Of a DNA stretch of 64,000 bases, positions 32,873 through 41,656 are shown one piece after another. The notes below the pieces were generated by a model that made no database searches, was not told the DNA's origin, and saw only the letters and a program-made list of their open reading frames with translations. The stretch comes from an uncultured Clostridia bacterium (GTDB taxonomy: Bacteria > Bacillota > Clostridia > Christensenellales > Borkfalkiaceae): assembly GCA_949282385.1 (NCBI GenBank), contig CASDOP010000005.1:62001-126000 (forward strand). Direction: 5' to 3'. Positions within the stretch are counted from its first letter, which is position 1. Each line of letters starts with the position of its first letter. The position numbers were made by a program, and so were the translations under genes.

Positions 32873-33887
32873 AAAACAGATTAAAATTCCCGAACCCGAG
32901 GAAATAAAGCAGGCAATGCCCCTGCCCGAAAACCTTGCGGCAATCAAAAAGGAACGCGACAGACTGATTTCCGAAGTGATAGAGGGCAAGAGCGACAAGA
33001 TGATAATAATCGTCGGTCCCTGCTCCGCCCATGCCGAAAAGCCCGTATTGGACTATGTCGAAAGGTTGGGCAACCTCAACGAAAAAGTCAAGGACAAAAT
33101 CGTTCTCGTACCCCGCATTTACACCAACAAACCGCGCACCAAGGGCGTGGGATACAAGGGCATGTTCTCTCAGCCCGACCCCTCCAAGGGCGAGGACATC
33201 TTAAAGGGCATATATTCCATCCGCGACCTCAACATCCGCGCGATAGACTGCTCTCACCTCGCCGCGGCGGACGAAATGCTCTATCCCGCCAACTATAACT
33301 ATGTAGACGACCTGCTTTCCTACGTCGCAGTCGGCGCGAGAAGTTCCGAAAACCAGCTTCACAGGCTCGTTTCGAGCGGTATAGACGTACCCGTCGGCAT
33401 CAAAAACCCCATGAGCGGCAGCGTAATGGTAATGCTCAATTCCATCTACGCGGCGCAGTCGGGACAGGTATTCAAGCTCAACGGCTGGCAGGTAAAGACG
33501 GAGGGCAACCCCCTCGCGCACGCCATTTTGCGCGGCGCTGTGGACGGCTACGGCAACGACATACCCAACTTCCATTACGAAACGGTAATGCAGGTTATTG
33601 ACGGCTATGCAAAGTCGGGACTTAAAAATCCCGCCATAATAATCGACGCAAACCATTCCAACAGCGGCAAAAAGTTCAAACAGCAGATAAGAATTTGCGA
33701 AGAGGTAATGCAGAACCGCCTTTACGACAAGGATTTCAAAGCCAACGTCAAGGGCTTCATGATAGAAAGTTTCATCGAAGAGGGCAACCAGAAGGAAGAT
33801 ACCGTCTACGGCAAGTCGATAACCGACCCCTGCCTCGGCTGGGCGGATACCGAAAGGTTAATTCTCGACATCGCCTCGAAGGTGTAA
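32865..33887 (+). CDS. aroF: 3-deoxy-7-phosphoheptulonate synthase (class I DAHP synthase)
   Basis: A 340-residue enzyme for the first step of aromatic synthesis (erythrose-4-phosphate + PEP). 'IIIVGPCSAHAEKPVLDY', 'PRIYTNKPRTKGVGYKGM', 'AVGARSSENQLHR' and 'IIDANHSNSGKKFKQQ' are characteristic of the AroF/G/H type. Residues for metal binding (Cys in GPCSA, His in ANHSN) are present. A GGAGG site is 6 bases before ATG; it overlaps coaD by 8 bp. pheA follows after one base, so phenylalanine supply is encoded together. Confidence 0.95.
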   Translation: MFEKQIKIPEPEEIKQAMPLPENLAAIKKERDRLISEVIEGKSDKMIIIVGPCSAHAEKPVLDYVERLGNLNEKVKDKIVLVPRIYTNKPRTKGVGYKGMFSQPDPSKGEDILKGIYSIRDLNIRAIDCSHLAAADEMLYPANYNYVDDLLSYVAVGARSSENQLHRLVSSGIDVPVGIKNPMSGSVMVMLNSIYAAQSGQVFKLNGWQVKTEGNPLAHAILRGAVDGYGNDIPNFHYETVMQVIDGYAKSGLKNPAIIIDANHSNSGKKFKQQIRICEEVMQNRLYDKDFKANVKGFMIESFIEEGNQKEDTVYGKSITDPCLGWADTERLILDIASKV

Positions 33888-33888
33888 C

Positions 33889-34689
33889 ATGAGTTCTGTT
33901 ACAGGTTACCTCGGACCGGAGGGAAGCTATTCCCACATAGCCGCAAAAAAACTTGCAGAGGGGGAAATTGCGCCCTTCCCGTCCTTTTTCCTTTTGGTAA
34001 AAGCGCTCAAAGAGGGCGCGGTAGACGCCATAGTTCTGCCCGTCGAAAATTCGCTCAACGGCGGAGTTACTCAAAACCTCGACCTCCTGCAGGAAACGGA
34101 CGGCATATGCGCCGTGGCGGAAACGCTGGTAAAAATCGAACACAGACTTGTTACCTTAAAGGGCGCAGACCTCAGCAAAATAACCACTATTTATTCCCAC
34201 CAGCAGGCGCTCGGGCAGTGCGCAAAATATCTCTGCAACCACTTCCCCAAAGCCGCGCTCAGGCAGACGTCCTCTACGTCGGGTTGCCTCGAGATGATAA
34301 AATCTCCCACCGACGCGGGCATAGTGGGCTGTCATTGCGTTGCGGAAGGGCTGGAGATGTCAAAAGAGTGCATTTCGGACGAGCCGTTGAATTTCACGCA
34401 GTTCCTGCTCGTAAAGAGGGGCAGTGCGGAAGATTGCAAAAAGAGCGCGAAAATCTATTTTTCCGTAACCTGTCTGCATCGTCCCGGCACGCTTGTCAGC
34501 GCGCTTTCGGTGCTTGCGCGCCGCGGCATAAACATGACTAAAATCGAAAGCCGCCCCATCAAGGACAAGGTGGGCGAATACCGCTTTTTCATCGAAACGG
34601 AGGCGGACTGCGGCGCGGAGAACACGCGTGCAGCGCTCAGCGAACTGCGCGAAAATTGCAGCTTCGTCAAAATTTTAGGCTGCTACTGA
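33889..34689 (+). CDS. pheA: Prephenate dehydratase with ACT domain
   Basis: A 266-residue enzyme turning prephenate into phenylpyruvate. The N terminus 'GYLGPEGSYSHIAAKKL' and 'IVLPVENSLNGGV' are typical. A C-terminal ACT domain with 'ESRPIKDKVGEYRFFIE' should bind Phe for feedback. The usual T-R-F active-site motif reads T-Q-F here ('LNFTQFLLV'), an Arg-to-Gln change. It closes the alr operon. Its stop is 3 bases from the stop of the convergent ylbJ gene, with no hairpin between, so the two mRNAs must overlap. Confidence 0.9.
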   Translation: MSSVTGYLGPEGSYSHIAAKKLAEGEIAPFPSFFLLVKALKEGAVDAIVLPVENSLNGGVTQNLDLLQETDGICAVAETLVKIEHRLVTLKGADLSKITTIYSHQQALGQCAKYLCNHFPKAALRQTSSTSGCLEMIKSPTDAGIVGCHCVAEGLEMSKECISDEPLNFTQFLLVKRGSAEDCKKSAKIYFSVTCLHRPGTLVSALSVLARRGINMTKIESRPIKDKVGEYRFFIETEADCGAENTRAALSELRENCSFVKILGCY

Positions 34690-34692
34690 TTT

Positions 34693-35652
34693 TCAGAAAA
34701 TAAAAGCCGACGGCAGCAGAAGCAAAAAGCACAAAAGCGCCTGCGCGGCTTTTATCAGGGCGAATTTGCCCGCGCTGACGCCGAGCGGCTGAAGATAGCA
34801 AAGCTGTTGGAGGAGTATCGAAGCTCCGCCGAAAGTTATCAGAAAACCCGCCAGCGGCAGGGCGAGAGGGCTTGAACACGCCGCAAGCGCGCGGCAGCCG
34901 CCCGTCGCCTCGATAAGTCCGCGGCATAAAGCGGACGCGGCGTCGCTCCCCAGAACGAGCGACAGCGGCGCTTCGACAAAGCACAAAAGGCGCAGGTTTT
35001 CGGCGACCGCGGAGAGGGTATAAAAAAAGCAAATAAAACCTCCCGCAACCATAACCGAAATTACCGCGGAATAAAAACAGTCGTACAAAAGGTTGCCGCC
35101 GTTCGCGCGTGTGGGCGGCGCGCTTAAAACTTTTTGCGGATTTTTGAACATTATCGCGGCAGAAACCGCCGCCACGGAAACAAGGTGCGCGGCAAGAATA
35201 TAAAATCCCGCAAGTTTATCGTCAAACATGTTCTGTCCCACGCTGCCGATTATAAAAAGCGGACCGGAAGTCGAGCAAAGCGGCGCAAGCAGCGCGGCGG
35301 TATCTCTGCTTTTGGTATTTATGCAGTATTCGCTTAAAATTCTGCTTCCTGCGGGATAGCCCGAAAAAGCGCTCATAACGAACAGCGCAGGCGCGGCGGG
35401 CGGAACTTTAAGCCTGGCGGCAAGTCCTTTAAGGGGCGAACAAGCGCCCTCTATCGCGCCCGTTTTAATCATGATTAGCGTTATAACCATAAAGGGAAAG
35501 AGCGCGGGCAGAACGCATTGAGCCCACATTATTATGGCTTCAAGACAAACGGGTACATAAATTTCCGGCGAGATTGCAAGCACGACGGCAAAAAGCGCGA
35601 GAAAGGCAAACATTATGGCGTAAGCAGCTTTAAAAACACGTTTTTTTATCAT
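34693..35652 (-). CDS. ylbJ: YlbJ-like sporulation integral membrane protein
   Basis: A 319-residue protein with about eight membrane segments and two nucleoside-recognition (Gate)-type halves. 'VMSAFSGYPAGSRILSEY' and 'PLCSTSGPLFIIGSVG' match the YlbJ pattern; in B. subtilis YlbJ is a SigE-controlled protein needed for heat-resistant spores. Its divergent neighbour encodes a YlbK-type patatin, the same pairing as ylbJ-ylbK. No Shine-Dalgarno site precedes ATG 35652; TATAAA lies 13-18 bases upstream on its strand, so the leader may be very short. Confidence 0.8.
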   Translation of the reverse strand: MIKKRVFKAAYAIMFAFLALFAVVLAISPEIYVPVCLEAIIMWAQCVLPALFPFMVITLIMIKTGAIEGACSPLKGLAARLKVPPAAPALFVMSAFSGYPAGSRILSEYCINTKSRDTAALLAPLCSTSGPLFIIGSVGQNMFDDKLAGFYILAAHLVSVAAVSAAIMFKNPQKVLSAPPTRANGGNLLYDCFYSAVISVMVAGGFICFFYTLSAVAENLRLLCFVEAPLSLVLGSDAASALCRGLIEATGGCRALAACSSPLALPLAGFLITFGGASILLQQLCYLQPLGVSAGKFALIKAAQALLCFLLLLPSAFIF

Positions 35653-35683
35653 GGTACATAATTATTTATACGAGGGATAGATT

Positions 35684-36475
35684 ATGAGTAAAAAATTGGG
35701 ACTGGCGCTTGGAAGCGGCGGCGCGCGCGGCGCCGCGCACGTAGCTTTTTTAAAGGCGCTCGAAGAGGAGGGAATAAAGCCCTATTGCATATCGGGCTGC
35801 TCTATGGGCGCGGTCGTTGGCGCGGGCTATGCCGCTGGAATGACGTGCGAACAACTCAAGGATAAAATTGCTGATCTCAAGGCGTTCGATATAATCGACC
35901 CCGCAATAGCGCCGCTCACCAAGCTGGGACTTTTAAAGGGCAACAAGATGCGCAAACTGCTCTTGTCCAATTTGGGCGACCTTACTTTCGAACAGCTTAA
36001 AATGCCTTTCGGCTGCGTCGCTACGGACATTCTCAGCGGGCGTTCGGTAGAGCTTACGCAGGGCAACCTCGTCGATGCGGTGAGGGGTTCTTCGGCAATT
36101 CCCACCGTGTTCAGACCCGTAAAGCTGGGCGATAAGCTGCTTGTGGACGGCGGCGTGCTGTGCCGCGTTCCCGTAAAACTTTGCAAAAGTCTGGGTGCGG
36201 ACGTCGTGGTTGCGTTTGACGTGCTCGCCAATACGGGCGACAGCGTAGATAAAATAACCAACCTCGTCAACAAGGTGCTGCGCGTCTTCGACATAATGGA
36301 CTACAACCAGAACGAAAACGCAAAAATTTTAATGAAAGATTACTACGATTTATGGCTGACGCCACCCATGGAAGGGTTGAGCCAGTACAACGTAAAGGAC
36401 GCCGAAAAGGCTTACGAACTCGGCTACGAGTTTGCCAAAGAGCATGTCGGCGAAATAAAAGAGCTGCTCGGGTGA
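35684..36475 (+). CDS. Patatin-like phospholipase (YlbK/RssA type)
   Basis: A 263-residue patatin-fold serine hydrolase. The glycine-rich oxyanion loop 'GSGGARGAAH', the nucleophile elbow 'GCSMG' and the Asp of 'LLVDGGVLCRVPV' form the Ser-Asp dyad. Length and pattern match the stand-alone NTE/YlbK/RssA branch. The physiological lipid substrate is unknown. It is divergent from ylbJ across 31 bases and 3 bases ahead of rarA. Confidence 0.9.
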   Translation: MSKKLGLALGSGGARGAAHVAFLKALEEEGIKPYCISGCSMGAVVGAGYAAGMTCEQLKDKIADLKAFDIIDPAIAPLTKLGLLKGNKMRKLLLSNLGDLTFEQLKMPFGCVATDILSGRSVELTQGNLVDAVRGSSAIPTVFRPVKLGDKLLVDGGVLCRVPVKLCKSLGADVVVAFDVLANTGDSVDKITNLVNKVLRVFDIMDYNQNENAKILMKDYYDLWLTPPMEGLSQYNVKDAEKAYELGYEFAKEHVGEIKELLG

Positions 36476-36478
36476 TAT

Positions 36479-37792
36479 ATGGATTTATTCGATTTCAACG
36501 GCAACGCGGATGCGGCAAAGCCGCTCGCTGAGCGCATGCGCGCAAATAACCTCAACGACTTCATCGGTCAGCGGCACATCGTCGCGGAGGGCAGCCTTTT
36601 GCGGCGCGCAATTTCTCTCGACAGGTTGGGCAGCTGCATATTCTACGGTCCTCCCGGCACGGGCAAAACCACGCTCGCAAACATAATCGCCCAGACCACG
36701 CACGGCGAGTTCATAAAACTCAACGCCGTTCAGGCGGGCGTTGCGGACGTAAAAAAGGCGGTGCAGGAGGCGGAAAACAACTTAAAGATGTTCGGCAAGC
36801 GCACATACCTCATGCTCGACGAATGTCATCGCTTCAATAAAACGCAGTCCGATTCTCTCCTTCCCGCGATAGAGCAGGGAACGATAATTTTTATAGGTTC
36901 GACTACCGAAAATCCTTATGCTTCCATGACGCCAGCAATCGTTTCGAGGTGCAGAGTTTTCGAATTCAGAAGACTTTCGACTGAGGATATATGCGGGGCA
37001 ATGAAAAAAGCTCTCAAGGACGCGCGGAAAGGTCTTGGCATGTATAAGACAAATGTGGACGAGGAGGCAATCGAGCACATCGCCCGCACGGCGGGCGGCG
37101 ATCTGCGCTCGGCTTACAACGCGCTCGAGCTTGCCGTACTCACAACTCAGCCCGAAGAGGACGGCACAATTCACGTCCGCCTTTCGGATGCGGAACAGTC
37201 CATACAGAAAAAAGCGCTCTCGTACAACGAGGACGATTATTACGACTATCTTTCGGCATTCTGCAAATCGCTCCGCGGAAGCGACGCGGACGCCGCGCTC
37301 TACTATGCCATGAGGCTGATAGACGGCGGCTGCGACCCCATGCTCGTTGCGAGAAGACTGGTAATTCACTCGGCGGAGGACGTCGGCATGAGCGACCCCC
37401 GCGCGCTCCAGATTGCGTCTTCGGCAATGTACGTGCTCGAAAAAACGGGCGTGCCCGAGGGCTTAATACCCCTTTCGGAGGCGATAATTTACGTCTGCGA
37501 AGCGCCCAAGAGCAACTCGGTCGTGTGCGCGCTGCACGCAGTACAGGCGGATGTGGAGAACGTGCGCGACGACGACGGCGTTCCCTCGTACCTTCGCGAC
37601 CATTCCTACGACGGAAGAGAGGGCAAGGCGCAGGCAAAGGCGTACAAGTACCCCCACAACTACCCCAACGGGTGGGTGGAGCAGCAGTACCTGCCCGACG
37701 CGCTCAAGGGCAAGGTTTACTATCAGCCCAAGGGCATAGGCTACGAAAAAACCGTGGAGGAGCTGCGCCGCTTCAAGGGCAAAACTAAGTGA
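36479..37792 (+). CDS. rarA: Replication-associated recombination protein A (MgsA/RarA)
   Basis: A 437-residue AAA+ ATPase acting at stalled forks. Typical N terminus 'LAERMRANNLNDFIGQRHIV', Walker A 'FYGPPGTGKTTLANII', Walker B 'LMLDECHRFNK' and sensor 'IFIGSTTENPY' are visible. The C-terminal tetramerisation part with 'GMSDPRALQIA' and 'YKYPHNYPNGWVEQQYLP' is also as in the family. No terminator follows; the aspS promoter begins 10 bases after its stop. Confidence 0.95.
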   Translation: MDLFDFNGNADAAKPLAERMRANNLNDFIGQRHIVAEGSLLRRAISLDRLGSCIFYGPPGTGKTTLANIIAQTTHGEFIKLNAVQAGVADVKKAVQEAENNLKMFGKRTYLMLDECHRFNKTQSDSLLPAIEQGTIIFIGSTTENPYASMTPAIVSRCRVFEFRRLSTEDICGAMKKALKDARKGLGMYKTNVDEEAIEHIARTAGGDLRSAYNALELAVLTTQPEEDGTIHVRLSDAEQSIQKKALSYNEDDYYDYLSAFCKSLRGSDADAALYYAMRLIDGGCDPMLVARRLVIHSAEDVGMSDPRALQIASSAMYVLEKTGVPEGLIPLSEAIIYVCEAPKSNSVVCALHAVQADVENVRDDDGVPSYLRDHSYDGREGKAQAKAYKYPHNYPNGWVEQQYLPDALKGKVYYQPKGIGYEKTVEELRRFKGKTK

Positions 37793-37801
37793 TTAAATTA
37801 A

Positions 37802-37830
37802 TTGACAATCGTTCATAATTATAATATAAT
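37802..37830 (+). promoter_or_regulatory. Consensus sigma-A promoter of the aspS-gatCAB operon
   Basis: TTGACA (37802-37807), 17 bp, TATAAT (37825-37830). Transcription should begin near 37837, at the 5' end of the T-box leader. Confidence 0.88.
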
Positions 37831-37836
37831 TTGACT

Positions 37837-38131
37837 GAACTAAAAAAGGCAATGACGAAGAGAAGTAACGCGCATTATCGCTCACAGAGAGCGGACGAGG
37901 GTGAAAGTTCCGCAGAATGAATACGCGCCAAAAACACTTCCGAGCCGCCGCCCGAAAGAGTTTTTTTTCAAGTAGGGTGCGCCGTAAACCTGCGTTAAAG
38001 GTAAAAGTTTTTGTGTCCTTACGGGCAAAAGAACTTTATGAGCGACCGCATTTATGCGGTAACTTGGGTGGCACCGCGAACGACGTTCGTCCCAAAGAAA
38101 ATGACAGCATTTTCGGGGACGGCGTTTTTTT
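37837..38131 (+). ncRNA. T-box riboswitch upstream of aspS, probable Asn specifier
   Basis: The leader has the T-box core TGGGTGGCACCGCGAAC (38065-38081), the usual 5' start AATGACGAAGAG (37851-37862), AGAGAGCG of the stem I apex (37888-37895) and a GGGTGAAAG loop. A terminator (38088-38093 with 38116-38121, inner AAAAT/ATTTT, then seven T) competes with the antiterminator. In the stretch before ACTTCCGAG the triplet at 37933-37935 is AAC (Asn), followed by a purine. The same register in the window's other T-box gives CTC (Leu) for leuA. The variable T-box base is C, pairing with discriminator G73, true of tRNA-Asn and tRNA-Asp. Confidence 0.88.
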
Positions 38132-38160
38132 ATTGTCCCCGAGGTAAAAAAGGAGAAAAA

Positions 38161-39906
38161 ATGGCGACAGAATTCCGCACAAAAATCACAAGCGAAATAG
38201 GTGAAAATGCCGTCGGCAGCGAGGTGCGCCTCGCCGGCTGGATAGAAAACATCCGCGACCACGGCGGCGTATCGTTCATCGACCTGCGCGACTATTACGG
38301 CGTGGTGCAGGTGGTAATGCGCGACACAAATCTTCTTGACGGACTTGTAAAGGAAGACTGCATTTCGGTCTTCGGCACGATAGAAAAGAGGGACGAGGAA
38401 ACTTACAACCCCAAAATTCCCACGGGTACGGTAGAACTCAACTGCAAAGAGGTAAAGGTTCTCGGCAGAGTGCGCGAACAGCTTCCCTTCGAGGTTATGA
38501 CCTCCAAGGAAACGCGCGAAGACATACGCCTTAAGTACCGCTTCCTCGACCTCAGAAACAGAAAGGTAAAGGACAACATCGTCTTCCGCACGCAGGTCAT
38601 ATCATTCCTCAGAAAGAAGATGGAGGACATGGGCTTTTTAGAGGTGCAGACGCCCATTCTCTGCGCATCCTCGCCCGAGGGCGCAAGGGACTATATCGTT
38701 CCCTCCAGAAGATACAAGGGCAAGTTCTACGCCCTTCCCCAGGCTCCCCAGCAGTACAAGCAGCTTTTAATGGTTTCGGGCATAGATAAATACTTCCAGA
38801 TAGCTCCCTGCTTCCGCGACGAGGACGCAAGGGCAGACCGTTCCCCCGGCGAATTCTATCAGCTCGACTTCGAAATGGCTTTCGCCTCGCAGGAGGATGT
38901 GTTCAGAGTGGGCGAAGAGGTGCTTTCCGAAACGTTCGCAAAGTTCGCTCCCGAAGGTTACGAAGTTACCAAAGCTCCCTTCCCCGTCATTCCCTATAAG
39001 CAGGCAATGCTCGAGTTCGGTTCGGACAAACCCGACCTCCGCAACCCCTTAAGGATAATCGATTTGTCCGATTTCTTCAACAAATGCACTTTCAAACCCT
39101 TCCAGAACAAGTGCGTCAGGGCGGTAAAGGTGCATGCCGAAATGAGCAAGGGCTTCCACGAAAAACTGCTCGCATACGCCCTTTCTATCGGCATGGGCGG
39201 ACTTGGCTACCTCGAAGTGGGCGAAGACTTAAAGTTCAAAGGTCCCATAGATAAGTTTATTCCCGCAGAACTCAAGGGCGAAATGCTCTCGCTCGCGTCG
39301 CTTAAAGCGGGCGATACGATATTCTTCATCGCCGACACCGCCGAAAGAGCACCCCTCCTTGCAGGACAGATAAGAAACGAGCTGGGCGAAAGGCTCAACC
39401 TCACCGAAAAGAAAGCCTATCGCTTCTGCTTCGTCAACGACTTCCCCATGTACGAAATCGACGGCGAAACGGGCAACATCGGCTTCACGCACAATCCTTT
39501 CTCCATGCCTCAGGGCGGACTTGAAGCTTTAAACACCAAAGACCCCCTCGACATACTCGCATATCAGTACGATATAGTGTGCAACGGCGTAGAGCTTTCC
39601 TCGGGCGCGGTCAGAAATCATGACCTCGACATAATGGTAAAGGCGTTTGAAATCGCTGGCTACGGCGAGGAAGAACTCAAAGTCAAGTTCGGCGCGCTGT
39701 ATAACGCTTTCAAATTCGGCGCACCCCCTCACGCAGGCATGGCGCCCGGCGTCGACAGAATGATAATGCTGCTTAAAAACGAGGAGAATATAAGGGAGGT
39801 AATTGCCTTCCCCATGAGTTCCTCCGCGCAGGATCTTCTGTGCGGCGCGCCTTCGGAAGTTACCGAAAAGCAGCTGCGCGAGGTTCACATCAAAGTCAGA
39901 CAGTGA
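38161..39906 (+). CDS. aspS: Aspartate-tRNA ligase, bacterial type (probably non-discriminating)
   Basis: A 581-residue class II synthetase. The OB-fold anticodon domain ('VRLAGWIENIRDHGGVSFID'), motif 2 'CFRDEDARADRSPGEFYQLD', a middle GAD-type insertion, and motif 3 'APPHAGMAPGVDRMIMLL' are in order. Co-transcription with gatCAB suggests that it also charges tRNA-Asn with Asp for later amidation. I took ATG 38161 with GGAG 7 bases before it; an in-frame start at 38011 would lie inside the T-box core and is rejected. gatC follows after 8 bases. Confidence 0.95.
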   Translation: MATEFRTKITSEIGENAVGSEVRLAGWIENIRDHGGVSFIDLRDYYGVVQVVMRDTNLLDGLVKEDCISVFGTIEKRDEETYNPKIPTGTVELNCKEVKVLGRVREQLPFEVMTSKETREDIRLKYRFLDLRNRKVKDNIVFRTQVISFLRKKMEDMGFLEVQTPILCASSPEGARDYIVPSRRYKGKFYALPQAPQQYKQLLMVSGIDKYFQIAPCFRDEDARADRSPGEFYQLDFEMAFASQEDVFRVGEEVLSETFAKFAPEGYEVTKAPFPVIPYKQAMLEFGSDKPDLRNPLRIIDLSDFFNKCTFKPFQNKCVRAVKVHAEMSKGFHEKLLAYALSIGMGGLGYLEVGEDLKFKGPIDKFIPAELKGEMLSLASLKAGDTIFFIADTAERAPLLAGQIRNELGERLNLTEKKAYRFCFVNDFPMYEIDGETGNIGFTHNPFSMPQGGLEALNTKDPLDILAYQYDIVCNGVELSSGAVRNHDLDIMVKAFEIAGYGEEELKVKFGALYNAFKFGAPPHAGMAPGVDRMIMLLKNEENIREVIAFPMSSSAQDLLCGAPSEVTEKQLREVHIKVRQ

Positions 39907-39914
39907 GGTAAAAA

Positions 39915-40208
39915 ATGTCAGTTACAAGACAGCAGATAAAGACGCTCGCGCGCCTTGCGCGCCTCGACTTCGACGATAAAAAGTGCGAAGAATTCGCACC
40001 CCAGTTCGAAGAAATAATCGCCTTTGCGGATACTATCAACAATTCCGTCGAGGGCGATACGGATACTATCCGCGAGGTAATAGACCGCACGGCGGAGTGG
40101 AAGGAGCTGCGCGAAGACGTCGTTGAAGAGAGCCTGCCTCAGGGCAAAATTCTCTCCAATGTAGACAGCGAAAACGGGTATTTTCCCGTAAAGAGGGTGG
40201 TTAAATGA
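39915..40208 (+). CDS. gatC: Asp/Glu-tRNA amidotransferase subunit C
   Basis: A 97-residue GatC, the small belt-like subunit that stabilises GatA-GatB. The N-terminal helix 'VTRQQIKTLARLARLDF' and the end 'NVDSENGYFPVKRVV' are family patterns. It overlaps gatA by 4 bp. GAGG lies 5-6 bases before ATG. Confidence 0.93.
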   Translation: MSVTRQQIKTLARLARLDFDDKKCEEFAPQFEEIIAFADTINNSVEGDTDTIREVIDRTAEWKELREDVVEESLPQGKILSNVDSENGYFPVKRVVK

Positions 40209-41656
40209 AAAAAGTAATTTCCGCCCTTTCCGAGGGGCTTAAAAACAAGCAGTTTTCCGCCACCGAGCTTACAAAAAAATATATTTCCGAGATTGAAAAA
40301 GTCAATCCCGCAATAAACGCATACGTCCACACAACGTTTGAAACGGCGCTCGAAAACGCCGCTTATGCCGATAAACTCATTGCAGAGGGCAAGGCGGACG
40401 CGCTTACGGGCATACCCATGACGCTCAAGGACAACATCGCGACCGACGGACTTTTAACAACTTGCTGTTCAAAGATACTCGAAGGTTTCCGTCCCTACTA
40501 TAACGCCACCGTGTGGGAAAAGCTCAAAGCGCGCGGCGCGGTGCTTCTCGGCAAGACCAACATGGACGAATTCGCCATGGGCTCGACGAGCGAAACTTCG
40601 GTCTACGGCGCGCCCCTGAACCCCCGCAACCTTTCGGCTGTAACGGGCGGTTCGTCCGGCGGCGTCGCCGCGGCTGTGTGCGCGGACATAGCTGCATACG
40701 GTCTCGGTTCGGATACGGGCGGCTCTATCCGTCAGCCCGCTTCGTTCTGCGGCATAGTCGGCTTCAAACCCACCTACGGCGCGGTTTCCAGATACGGTCT
40801 TATCGCATACGGCTCGTCCCTCGACCAGATAGGTCCTATGACGCACTCCGTAACGGACGCGGCTATAGTATACGACGCAATCAAGGGCGCGGACAGGCAC
40901 GACCAGACTTCGGTTGAAATTTCTTCCCGTCCCACCGTGCTAAATCCCGACGTAAAGGGACTTAAAATAGGCGTGGCGGAAGAGTTCTTCGACGGCATAG
41001 ACGACGGCATCAAGAGCGCGATTGACGGGGCAATATCCGCCTACGAACGCGCAGGCGCAGAGATTGTAAGGGTAAAACTTCCCGCACTCAGACAGGCGCT
41101 TCCCGTCTACTATATCATAGCCTGCGCGGAGGCTTCTTCCAACCTCGGCAGGTACGACGGCATACGCTACGGCTTCCGCGCAAAGGAATACGACAGCGTG
41201 GACGACATGATAACCAAAACGCGCACGCAGGGCTTCGGCAAAGAGGTGCAAAAGCGCATAATGCTCGGCACTTACGTCCTTTCGAGCGGCTACTTCGACG
41301 CGTATTATAAAAAGGCGTGCGTACTCCGCCGCAAGATAGTTTCGCAGTTCGACGAAATGTTCGAAAATTGCGACCTTCTGTTCGCGCCCACCGCGCCAAA
41401 TACGGCATTCCCCTTAGGATATGCCGGAGGCAACGCGATAGAAACATACCTTTCGGACGTCTGCACCGTCCCCGTGAACATTGCGGGACTGCCCGCAATT
41501 TCGCTGCCCTGCGGCACGGATAAAAAGGGACTTCCCATAGGCATGCAGATAATCGGCAACAAGTTCATGGACGAAAAAGTTCTTTCTGCCGCGTACTTTG
41601 CCGAAGTCAATCCTCTCTGCTCGCTCGGCGACGTCGAAGGAGGCGTAAAGATATGA
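40205..41656 (+). CDS. gatA: Asp/Glu-tRNA amidotransferase subunit A
   Basis: A 483-residue amidase-signature enzyme that releases ammonia from Gln. The catalytic Lys is in 'IPMTLKDNIATDG', and the Ser-cisSer-Lys triad is completed by 'VTGGSSGGVAAAV' and 'LGSDTGGSIRQPA'. Length is standard. It overlaps gatC and gatB by 4 bp each. Confidence 0.96.
   Translation: MKKVISALSEGLKNKQFSATELTKKYISEIEKVNPAINAYVHTTFETALENAAYADKLIAEGKADALTGIPMTLKDNIATDGLLTTCCSKILEGFRPYYNATVWEKLKARGAVLLGKTNMDEFAMGSTSETSVYGAPLNPRNLSAVTGGSSGGVAAAVCADIAAYGLGSDTGGSIRQPASFCGIVGFKPTYGAVSRYGLIAYGSSLDQIGPMTHSVTDAAIVYDAIKGADRHDQTSVEISSRPTVLNPDVKGLKIGVAEEFFDGIDDGIKSAIDGAISAYERAGAEIVRVKLPALRQALPVYYIIACAEASSNLGRYDGIRYGFRAKEYDSVDDMITKTRTQGFGKEVQKRIMLGTYVLSSGYFDAYYKKACVLRRKIVSQFDEMFENCDLLFAPTAPNTAFPLGYAGGNAIETYLSDVCTVPVNIAGLPAISLPCGTDKKGLPIGMQIIGNKFMDEKVLSAAYFAEVNPLCSLGDVEGGVKI

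Noticed and set aside
38011..38160. N-terminal extension of aspS in frame from 38011
   Set aside because: It would translate the T-box core and terminator; ATG 38161 has a ribosome site and fits the family.
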